From contig JBQDEV010000007.1 of assembly GCA_052084925.1 (NCBI GenBank), positions 62,001 through 126,000 of the forward strand: 64,000 nucleotides of DNA. Direction: 5' to 3'. Under the pieces are notes generated by a model. The model did not search any database. It was not told the origin of the DNA and saw only the letters and a program-made list of their open reading frames with translations. The stretch is from CmP2 sp052084925. GTDB lineage: Bacteria; Actinomycetota; Actinomycetes; Actinomycetales; Micrococcaceae. This document shows, in pieces, positions 16,289-23,081 of this stretch. The number at the start of each line of letters is the position of its first letter. The first letter of the stretch is position 1. The translations under genes were made by a program, and so were the position numbers.

Positions 16289-16696
16289 CTATTGGGTACG
16301 GCGCTCGTTCAGGCTCGTACCGAGTTCGAGGAGGTGATGTAGGGAGTCGGCGCTGAACTCTATGTCCTCCTCGAAGGGAGTGCCCATGCCGACCTCGTAG
16401 ATCCGCCGATCGTTCAAGTTGAGCAGGATCGCTTGCCCGCCACCGTCGTCGCCGATCATGAAGTAGTCGGGGAAATTCAGCTGAATCTCGTATTCACGAT
16501 TGCGCTGCACTACGCCGTCGATATTGAGGAGGCTCAGGCTTCCGATCGCAGCGGTGAGCCCGTCCGAGAGACGCAACAGCTCGAGGAATTCCACAGGCAG
16601 CGGACCACCGTAGTCCGCTTCTTCCCGACGTATATCCGCATCAGACGCGGACGAGTCAAGCACAAACTTCTCCGAAAGCGCCTCTCGCGACAACAT
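16289..16696 (-). CDS. SMI1/KNR4 (SUKH) family protein
   Basis: 135 residues with the SUKH pattern: GPLPVEFLELLRLSDG near 31-46, IGDDGGGQAILLNLNDRRIY in the centre, and a closing helix FSADSLHHLLELG. Many bacterial members are immunity proteins against nuclease toxins, but no toxin gene is adjacent, so it is either an orphan immunity gene or has a housekeeping role. The start is supported by TAGGCT-N6-ATG (16703-16708), a leaderless promoter arrangement. Confidence 0.78.
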   Translation of the reverse strand: MLSREALSEKFVLDSSASDADIRREEADYGGPLPVEFLELLRLSDGLTAAIGSLSLLNIDGVVQRNREYEIQLNFPDYFMIGDDGGGQAILLNLNDRRIYEVGMGTPFEEDIEFSADSLHHLLELGTSLNERRTQ

Positions 16697-16702
16697 GGCC
16701 TC

Positions 16703-16708
16703 AGCCTA
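16703..16708 (-). promoter_or_regulatory. Leaderless -10 box of the SMI1/KNR4 gene
   Basis: TAGGCT on the minus strand is followed by six bases and the ATG, so transcription should begin at or next to the start codon. This is a common actinobacterial arrangement. Confidence 0.45.
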
Positions 16709-16766
16709 GCGGCACGGGCCGTTACACATCACCGTCGCGCCGTTAAGCGACGACGAAAACTGATCC

Positions 16767-16794
16767 TTGGTCATTCGACTTATGGCACTACGCT
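16767..16794 (+). promoter_or_regulatory. Leaderless promoter of the NTF2-like gene
   Basis: TTGGTC (16767-16772), a 16-base spacer, TACGCT (16789-16794), six bases, then ATG 16801. No Shine-Dalgarno sequence is present, which fits a leaderless transcript. Confidence 0.45.
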
Positions 16795-16800
16795 AGCCCT

Positions 16801-17172
16801 ATGACAGGGTTGACTTTGGAGCATTTGACCGAGCTCGAGCATCGGGGCTGGGAGGCATTGTGTGCCTCGACCGGAGACGCCTTCTATGGTTCCCTCATGA
16901 CTGACGACAGCGTCATGATCTTGGTCAACGGCGTCGTCATGGATCGGAAAGCCGTCATCGCGTCGCTAGGTCACGCACCCGCGTGGGACACCTTTGAAAT
17001 CGACGATGAACGCTTGATTCCGTTGGGTCCTGAGGCCGCCGTACTGGTCTACCGTGCAGCGGCCCACCGTGGACAGGAACGGCCTTTCGAAGCATTGATG
17101 TCGAGCACTTACCGACGTATCGACGGCACCATCCGGTTGGCGGTCTATCAGCAGACCACTGCGACACACTGA
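16801..17172 (+). CDS. SnoaL/DUF4440-like (NTF2 fold) protein
   Basis: 123 residues with the order typical of small NTF2-fold proteins: an opening helix (LEHLTELEHRGWEALCASTG), FYGSLMTDDSVMILVNGVVM, a helix with KAVIASLG, and closing strands including AAVLVYRAAAHRG and STYRRIDGTIRLAVYQQT. Such proteins bind small hydrophobic molecules or act as minor isomerases. No catalytic residues can be assigned. Single gene with its own promoter. Confidence 0.75.
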   Translation: MTGLTLEHLTELEHRGWEALCASTGDAFYGSLMTDDSVMILVNGVVMDRKAVIASLGHAPAWDTFEIDDERLIPLGPEAAVLVYRAAAHRGQERPFEALMSSTYRRIDGTIRLAVYQQTTATH

Positions 17173-17212
17173 CGAATGCGTATGAGCTCGAATCCCGACC
17201 GTCCATCCGGCA

Positions 17213-18022
17213 TCACGAAAAGTCGGCGACGTTGAGTATCAGGCGACGCAAGGACTGGGCAACGTCAAATCCATCATCATGCACCTGGGACCAATCCGGT
17301 CGGGTCTTCCCGAGGTACTCATCCCTGGCGAGTATCAGCAACTCAGCCTCCGCCTGATTCAGCCGTGGAAGAATCCGCTCAACGGCCTCATGCTTCGGAA
17401 GAATCGTCCCGGATTCTGTCGTGACAATCATCCGGGCCAGCGTCAGTAAAACGTTCCTTTCGTCGCCGTCGAATCCGTCGAGCAATTCCGGCAGAATCTC
17501 GAGCTGAGCCTGCTGAAGCAAGTTCCGCGGAACAGGCGGAAGGACTTCCTCGAGTGGTTGCCCGTGCAGCACGAGATGAGATTCCAGCGCGGTCGCGAAC
17601 AGGATGACCAGATCAGGATCGCACCCTGGTTGCGGAACAAAGCCGTCGACCAGGTCACCGCGCATCCACTCCCCGTATTGAAAGTCGCGGCGAGGCCATC
17701 TCGACCGCTCCTGCACGTCGTCGAGTGTCACGACGGTCAGTTCCAGCGGGCGCCTGCCGGCCGCCTCAGGGAAAGTGCTCGTGTGCCCACTCCAGCCCGA
17801 AACACCGAGAAGAAGTGACACCAGCTGATCGCGTTCCGTTGACGTTAGAGGTTGCCGAGTGAGGACGAGAAGGTCAATGTCACTCTCTTGTTGCAGTCCT
17901 GAGGTCGCAGCCGACCCATAGAGATAGACGCAGACCACTCCCCCGGGGTCCGAGCTGAGCAGATGGTCAAGGACCGGTTGGATCGAAGTGGTCATTATTT
18001 CAGAGACAGGGGAATCGCTCAT
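17213..18022 (-). CDS. AadA-type aminoglycoside nucleotidyltransferase homologue (ANT(3'')/ANT(9)-like)
   Basis: 269 residues, close to the 260 of AadA. The nucleotidyltransferase core shows LYGSAATSGLQQESDIDLLV with Gly36-Ser37, Asp48 and Asp50 as metal ligands, then RPLELTVVTLDD where Glu94 matches the catalytic base of AadA (Glu87). QYGEWMRGDLVDG, DERNVLLTLARMI and SGTILPKHEAVERILPRL follow AadA through the C-terminal helical domain. It would transfer AMP from ATP to streptomycin, spectinomycin or a related compound in the cytosol. No attC site, integrase or transposase is visible beside it, so this looks like a chromosomal homologue. Whether it confers resistance is untested. Confidence 0.85.
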   Translation of the reverse strand: MSDSPVSEIMTTSIQPVLDHLLSSDPGGVVCVYLYGSAATSGLQQESDIDLLVLTRQPLTSTERDQLVSLLLGVSGWSGHTSTFPEAAGRRPLELTVVTLDDVQERSRWPRRDFQYGEWMRGDLVDGFVPQPGCDPDLVILFATALESHLVLHGQPLEEVLPPVPRNLLQQAQLEILPELLDGFDGDERNVLLTLARMIVTTESGTILPKHEAVERILPRLNQAEAELLILARDEYLGKTRPDWSQVHDDGFDVAQSLRRLILNVADFS

Positions 18023-18081
18023 GCCACCTCCAGAATCTGAACCTGTTTTGCGGCGCTTGCATGGGAACGCGGATGACTACG

Positions 18082-18600
18082 TCAACTCGTCTTTGGCGCA
18101 TTCAATGGCTTCACCATGATCAGGCACGGTGTGTCCTCGCCCCAGAGGTCGGTCTCTTCGAGGGCCAGGAAGCCACATTTCTCGTAGAAGTGTCGGGTGC
18201 GGGCGTATCCCTCGTCGGGGTGGGAAGCGCCCAGAGTCTTAACTTCCAGTAATCGGACTCCGCGCCGCAGCGCATCACGTTCGATCGCCGTCATCATCGC
18301 CGTCCCGACCCCTGTTCCGTGGACGGAACGGTCCACCACCGTCAGGTGAATCTCAGAGACGTGCGGAAAGTGATGGTCGAGCAGCGTCACGCCGGCGACC
18401 CGCCCCTGATCGTCCCGGACCGTCCAGGTCTCTTTGGAGCGCGCGGCCTCGATGTACTCGGCGTTGGACTCCGGTTGCCCGAACCACTCCGGCACCGTGG
18501 CCAGCAATCGTGCGACGTCATCGGGTACGTGGTGGTCCCGCTCCGCAAGCCAGGTGACACCACTACTCGCGCGCGTTCGTCCTCCGTGAGATTCATGCAC
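18082..18600 (-). CDS. GNAT family N-acetyltransferase
   Basis: 172 residues. The acetyl-CoA motif A is clear: SEIHLTVVDRSVHGTGVGTA (Gly-x-Gly-x-Gly/Ala type) followed by TAIERDALRRGVRLLEVKTL, and the C-terminal RHFYEKCGFLALEETD is motif B. Substrate unknown. The listed GTG start gives an odd first 17 residues; in the next frame an ATG at 18602-18594 gives a more natural opening (MNLTEDERARVVV), so a frameshift near 18550 or a later start is possible. Confidence 0.75.
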   Translation of the reverse strand: MHESHGGRTRASSGVTWLAERDHHVPDDVARLLATVPEWFGQPESNAEYIEAARSKETWTVRDDQGRVAGVTLLDHHFPHVSEIHLTVVDRSVHGTGVGTAMMTAIERDALRRGVRLLEVKTLGASHPDEGYARTRHFYEKCGFLALEETDLWGEDTPCLIMVKPLNAPKTS

Positions 18601-18696
18601 ATTTATGCCTTCCCATGTAGGGCGGACTCAGAGGTGTTGTACCGGGACCCGCCTCTTATCGATACCGTTCAACCTATTCGGCGACCAACGCATCGA

Positions 18697-19560
18697 TCAA
18701 GGCCGGGAGAAGTCCGTAACCTCTCCCGGCGTAACGAAGCCGGCGGCGAGATAGGTGGCGACTGCACCTTCGTTGGACGACGGCGTCGCCACCGTTGCCG
18801 TCGAACATCCCATCCTTCGCAGTGCATCTGCCGCCGCGAGCGTGATCGCAACTCCGTGTCCTCGCCCGCGATGGTCGTGATGAACACCCAGCGGCTCGAT
18901 GACGCCCGGGCGTCCGGGACCGGCCGACCAGACCGTCGTCGCCGCGACAGGGGCATCGTTTTCGTCATAGCCGACGAGGCATTCAGCATTGCCGTAGGCA
19001 TATCCGTCTGCCATCTGACGCCATCGTTCAGCAGTCAGCGACGCCCCAGGAAACGCAGCGGCCTCGACCAGCACACGGTCGGCAACCGACTCCGAACCGA
19101 CCCGCCGGATAGTGAGCGGTGACGGCGTCACGGACTGTTTCAGATCACGAAAGAGCGGAACCCAGGGATCGTCGGCGGTCCAGCCACGATCGGCGAGAAC
19201 TCTGCGTAGCGCGTGTCCGAACCTGACTTCGGCCACGCCGCGTCCTGGTGCAAGCACCCGATCCAGGGCCCCGGTGAAGTCATCGGCGATGTGTTGGGCG
19301 ACGTCGACATCGTCACCTGCAATGGGCGCAATCGCCATGCGGATCAAGTTCGATTCATCGAGGAAGCCGACCGCAACAGCCTCTTCGTCTCGTACCCAGA
19401 CGCGCAGTGCGGCCGCAAGCGCCTCGGCTCCGAAACGTTGGTACCAGCCCAGGTCACCGGGGTGAACTTGGACGGGTGCACCATCACGCTGCCATGATGC
19501 GACCACATCAATCACTCGCGGCAAGTCCGTCGGCGTCGGCTGAAGCAACGTTACTGACAT
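18697..19560 (-). CDS. GNAT family N-acetyltransferase (two-domain length)
   Basis: 287 residues from ATG 19560, longer than a single GNAT domain. The C-terminal half has the active-looking domain: PGVIEPLGVHHDHRGRGHGV (acetyl-CoA loop), AADALRRMGCSTATVAT and SNEGAVATYLAAGF. The N-terminal half looks like a decayed second GNAT fold. The start is chosen because TACATT stands six bases before it, a leaderless promoter; an ATG at 19593 is also in frame. Substrate unknown. Confidence 0.78.
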   Translation of the reverse strand: MSVTLLQPTPTDLPRVIDVVASWQRDGAPVQVHPGDLGWYQRFGAEALAAALRVWVRDEEAVAVGFLDESNLIRMAIAPIAGDDVDVAQHIADDFTGALDRVLAPGRGVAEVRFGHALRRVLADRGWTADDPWVPLFRDLKQSVTPSPLTIRRVGSESVADRVLVEAAAFPGASLTAERWRQMADGYAYGNAECLVGYDENDAPVAATTVWSAGPGRPGVIEPLGVHHDHRGRGHGVAITLAAADALRRMGCSTATVATPSSNEGAVATYLAAGFVTPGEVTDFSRP

Positions 19561-19626
19561 GCGGTCAATGTACCAGCGACCACAATCGTGCATCGCAGCT
19601 CCGCCACGTTCCCAGGCCGACCATCG

Positions 19627-20133
19627 TCACTGCTCATCAGGCAGTTCTTTGAAGTAGCGGGCGACCGGCCATCTCACGAACCCCTCGCGCTCGTACAACG
19701 ATCGTGCGGGAGCATGGCCGGAGTCTTCGCCGGTCTCGACCATCATCATGCGCATTCCTGAGTCGAGTGCTCGACGGTCTGCATGATCCAGCAACGCGGC
19801 ACCGATACCGGTTCGCTGCCGACTGGGGTCAACAACCAGCACATAGACCTCGCCCATCGAGTCTTCGAGATGGAGTCGGGTACAGATCCAGCCGACCGGC
19901 CGCCCTTCGATCATGGCCACATCCACGTTCTCGGGCTCGTCGTCGAGCACACTCGCCAAGTCACTGCGCTGCCGAGCCTCCCACCCTTGCGGGTAAAACG
20001 ATTCGTAGACGAACCCAGGGACGTCAGATTCCATCTTCGGGAACACCGGAGACCACGCACGGATCGCAAGGTCCAGCAGCACCTGCCTCCACGCGGATTC
20101 GTAGGTGACAATCTCGACGTTCTTGGCGCTCAT
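19627..20133 (-). CDS. GNAT family N-acetyltransferase
   Basis: 168 residues of the RimI/GNAT type: VYVLVVDPSRQRTGIGAALL is the acetyl-CoA binding motif, followed by DHADRRALDSGMRMMMVETG and APARSLYEREGFVRWPVARY. The ATG at 20133 overlaps the stop of a small ORF upstream (ATGA), so the two are probably translated together. Acceptor substrate unknown. Confidence 0.8.
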   Translation of the reverse strand: MSAKNVEIVTYESAWRQVLLDLAIRAWSPVFPKMESDVPGFVYESFYPQGWEARQRSDLASVLDDEPENVDVAMIEGRPVGWICTRLHLEDSMGEVYVLVVDPSRQRTGIGAALLDHADRRALDSGMRMMMVETGEDSGHAPARSLYEREGFVRWPVARYFKELPDEQ

Positions 20134-20246
20134 GCAGGGGCAATTTCATACGTCAGGACGTTCATGGACTCGCTGTCTTCCTTTGTCTGCCCGGCTTGCG
20201 GCTGTTGCACGGCGCTGTCAAGATCGCGAATGCTGATGGTTAACAT
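20130..20246 (-). CDS. Small ORF translationally coupled to a GNAT gene
   Basis: 38 codons from ATG 20246 to TGA 20130. GGGGAGG lies about 9 bases before the ATG and is the best ribosome site in this neighbourhood. The peptide starts MLTISIRDLDSAVQQPQAG and is hydrophilic with no recognisable domain. Its stop overlaps the start of the acetyltransferase by 4 bases. It may be a leader that loads ribosomes onto the GNAT gene, or the true gene start followed by a frameshift. Confidence 0.45.
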   Translation of the reverse strand: MLTISIRDLDSAVQQPQAGQTKEDSESMNVLTYEIAPA

Positions 20247-20471
20247 CGACGGCCACCTCCCCTGATATCGATCACTTTAGCGCGAGCGACGCCTCTCTTG
20301 TGGAGGGAATGAACCCTTCAGACGACACCACCCCGGGCGGATTCCTCCCGAAGACCGGAAGCGTTGAACACACGCTGAAGCGGAACCCCACGGAGCTGCG
20401 GCACAAGTAGCCAGCTGAGCCCCAATGGTTGTGTGATTGAGCCATGAGTCGAAGCAGGCTTCACTGGTGAA

Positions 20472-20825
20472 ATGAGGATCGATCGCGTCGTGCCGAATAT
20501 CACCGTCCGCAGCCGAGAAGAACTCGACCAGACCGTCCGCCAGCATGTCGCGGTCTTGGGAATGACCGTCCTGATGGACCACGGCTGGATCACAACACTC
20601 GGGGATGACCGAGGACACCAGATCAGCATCATGACCCGCGACGCCACAGCCCCCGTCAACCCCGACGTCTCAGTATTTGTCGAAGACATTCACGTCGCGC
20701 TCGATGAGGCAGTAGCAGCCGGCGTGGAGATCGTGCACCCTCTCACGCAGGAAGACTGGGGTGTCACCAGATTCTTCTATCGCGACACCGGGGGCAATGT
20801 CATCAACGTAGGAATACACTCCTGA
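20472..20825 (+). CDS. VOC (glyoxalase/bleomycin resistance) family protein
   Basis: 117 residues. Two beta-alpha-beta-beta-beta modules of the vicinal oxygen chelate fold can be followed: RIDRVVPNITVRSREELDQT with VLGMTVLMDHGWITTLGDD, and DVSVFVEDIHVALDEAVAAG with TRFFYRDTGGNVINVGIH. Such proteins act as small lyases or bind drugs. No adjacent partner gene indicates the substrate. No ribosome site is visible. Confidence 0.8.
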   Translation: MRIDRVVPNITVRSREELDQTVRQHVAVLGMTVLMDHGWITTLGDDRGHQISIMTRDATAPVNPDVSVFVEDIHVALDEAVAAGVEIVHPLTQEDWGVTRFFYRDTGGNVINVGIHS

Positions 20826-21075
20826 ACCGCCTCAGGTACTGACCATCATTGATTGCTAACGACGACGAGCACCGGGTGCTCGCGTCAATGAATCGCGAAT
20901 ACAGACACCGCAAGTCCCAAGTATCGCGAAGGAACTCCGGCGCTGCCGAACAAAGGAATCCGAGACGACGGCCGCTCGGCCGTCGCACGTTTAACCGGAG
21001 CTCCATCGCAATCCGACACGTTGCAACCATGTCGGTTAAAACATGCCCCTCACCAGCATCGACCTTCAGTCGAAA

Positions 21076-21651
21076 TCACGCCAAGATACTGTAAACGTAC
21101 ATGTCTTTGCGATCTTGCCCGACCTGCTGCCATGACCGCAGCAAACCTTCGCGATCGTAACCACACGATTCGGCGGTCCGCCACGAACCTTCGTTCCGGG
21201 GTTCGACGAACAGCTGCAATCTGTGTACCTCATTCAGACTGAGTGCCCAGGTGGTCAAAATCGACAGCGCCGCGCGGGCGAAGCCTCTGCCTCGCCGCTC
21301 TGGGGCGATCCAATATCCCGTAGATGCCCGGCCCTCACCAATGTCACCTAGCCAGAGCCCAATCTGGCCGACGGCCATATCAGTCGCGGCATCGGCAATC
21401 GCAAACGAATACCCGGTACCTGAACTCAGGCGGGAGTGCTGCCGCGCGATATAGGCGACAGCGTCTTCGCGCGTGCCGCTGGTGGGAACTGAAGTGATGA
21501 GCGGAATCAGTGAGTCGGAGGCCACGGACATGACAACTTCCACGTCACGCTCTTCAAACGGTCGTAGACGCGCGAAGCCATCGTCGAGCCGCGGCATTTT
21601 CGTCGGCAACATTCTATTGAACGACCTTCCTTGAGCAGAGCTGATCTCCAT
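21076..21651 (-). CDS. RimJ/RimL-like GNAT N-acetyltransferase
   Basis: 191 residues from ATG 21651. RLRPFEERDVEVVMSVASD is the usual opening of the RimJ/RimL branch, and ASTGYWIAPERRGRGFARAA is the acetyl-CoA motif, followed by VHRLQLFVEPRNEGSWRTAE and ESCGYDREGLLRS. Members acetylate ribosomal protein N-termini or small molecules. This is the last gene of the mixed small-gene zone before the core-like region. Confidence 0.8.
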   Translation of the reverse strand: MEISSAQGRSFNRMLPTKMPRLDDGFARLRPFEERDVEVVMSVASDSLIPLITSVPTSGTREDAVAYIARQHSRLSSGTGYSFAIADAATDMAVGQIGLWLGDIGEGRASTGYWIAPERRGRGFARAALSILTTWALSLNEVHRLQLFVEPRNEGSWRTAESCGYDREGLLRSWQQVGQDRKDMYVYSILA

Positions 21652-21731
21652 CACCAATTTAGGTTTAGACGCGGAGAACGAGACAGTACATGCCGCTTTG
21701 ACTCACTCGGCTTGCTCAAGGATCTCCGGCG

Positions 21732-22811
21732 CTACACGTTAAACCGGAACTCCACGACATCGCCGTCTTTCATGATGTAGTCCTTGCCTTCCATGCGGAC
21801 CTTGCCGGCGGCCTTGGCGTCGGACATGGACCCTGCGGCGACGAGGTCATCAAAGGAGACGATCTCGGCCTTGATGAATCCGCGCTGGAAGTCGGTGTGG
21901 ATCACCCCGGCTGCCTCAGGCGCGGTGTCGCCCTTGTGGATGGTCCAGGCGCGGGCCTCTTTCGGACCGGCGGTGAGGTAGGTCTGCAGCCCGAGGGTCT
22001 CGAAACCGACGCGCGCCAGCTGGTCCAGACCGGACTCATCCTGCCCGTTCATCTCCAGCATCTCGCGGGCCTCCTCTTCGGAGAGCTCCACCAGATCGGC
22101 TTCCAGCTTCGCGTCCAGGAACACCGACTTCGCCGGCGCCACCAGGGCGGCCAGCTCGGCCTGCTTGTCCTTATCGGCCAGGATGGCGTCGTCGGAGTTG
22201 AAGACGTAGATGAACGGCTTGGCGGTGAGCAGGTTCAGCTCGCGCAGGTTCTCCATGTCGAGCTTGTCGGCGGCGGAGAAGATGGTGTCGCCGCGCTCGA
22301 GCACGGCCTGGGCCTCGAGCAGCGCGTCGAGTTCAGCTTTCTCGCGCTTCTTGCCCTTGACCTCCTTCTCGATCCGCGGCACCGCTTTCTCCACGGTCTG
22401 CAGGTCGGCGAGGATGAGCTCGGTGTTGATGGTCTCCATGTCGGAGGCCGGGTTCACGGCACCGTCGACATGCACGACGTCGGAGTCTTCGAAGGCGCGC
22501 ACCACCTGAGCGATGGCTTCGGCTTCACGGATGTTGGCCAGGAACTGGTTGCCCAGCCCCTCCCCCTCGGAGGCGCCCTTGACGATGCCGGCGATGTCGA
22601 CGAAGGACACCGTGGCGGGCAGGATCTTCTGCGAGCCGAAGATCTCGGCGAGCTGGTCCAGCCGCTCGTCCGGCAGGTTCACGATTCCCACGTTGGGGTC
22701 GATGGTGGCGAACGGGTAGTTCGCTGCCAGGACGGTCTGGCGGGTCAGTGCATTGAAGAGGGTCGACTTGCCGACATTGGGAAGTCCCACGAATCCGATT
22801 GTTAGAGCCAC
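21732..22811 (-). CDS. ychF: Redox-responsive P-loop ATPase/GTPase YchF (Obg family)
   Basis: 359 residues, matching the family length of about 363. LTIGFVGLPNVGKSTLFNAL is the G1 motif, FATIDPNVGIV follows, DIAGIVKGASEGEGLGNQFL is G3, and the C-terminal TGS domain ends with KDGDVVEFRFNV. YchF binds ribosomes and prefers ATP; it is linked to the oxidative stress response. The GTG at 22811 gives the conserved start (MALTIG in homologues); an ATG at 22820 adds three residues. It diverges from the betaine operon. Confidence 0.95.
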   Translation of the reverse strand: MALTIGFVGLPNVGKSTLFNALTRQTVLAANYPFATIDPNVGIVNLPDERLDQLAEIFGSQKILPATVSFVDIAGIVKGASEGEGLGNQFLANIREAEAIAQVVRAFEDSDVVHVDGAVNPASDMETINTELILADLQTVEKAVPRIEKEVKGKKREKAELDALLEAQAVLERGDTIFSAADKLDMENLRELNLLTAKPFIYVFNSDDAILADKDKQAELAALVAPAKSVFLDAKLEADLVELSEEEAREMLEMNGQDESGLDQLARVGFETLGLQTYLTAGPKEARAWTIHKGDTAPEAAGVIHTDFQRGFIKAEIVSFDDLVAAGSMSDAKAAGKVRMEGKDYIMKDGDVVEFRFNV

Positions 22812-23081
22812 GAGGACCATCGTACCGGTCGCACGAGTGCCAGACAGAACCGGACTGAAGACACGGTGAGCCAAGGGATCCTAGCGTGAGGAGGCTCTCA
22901 ATCATGGACGCGGGACCCGGACAGTAGCCATACTCCGCACTTCCCGGCTACGGTGGAGTACGTTTTGCGTTCCGGAAGCCCCTTCGCCGCAGGCGGGGTG
23001 TGCTTCAAGAAGTGCATCGCTACACCGCGGCAGGGGGCCGGTGAGAACGCGCGGTCCCCTCCGTCGAGAGAGGACAAGACT

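Noticed and set aside
17213..21651. Integron cassette array around the AadA-like gene
   Set aside because: Genes face both ways, no attC-like imperfect palindromes after each gene and no integrase.
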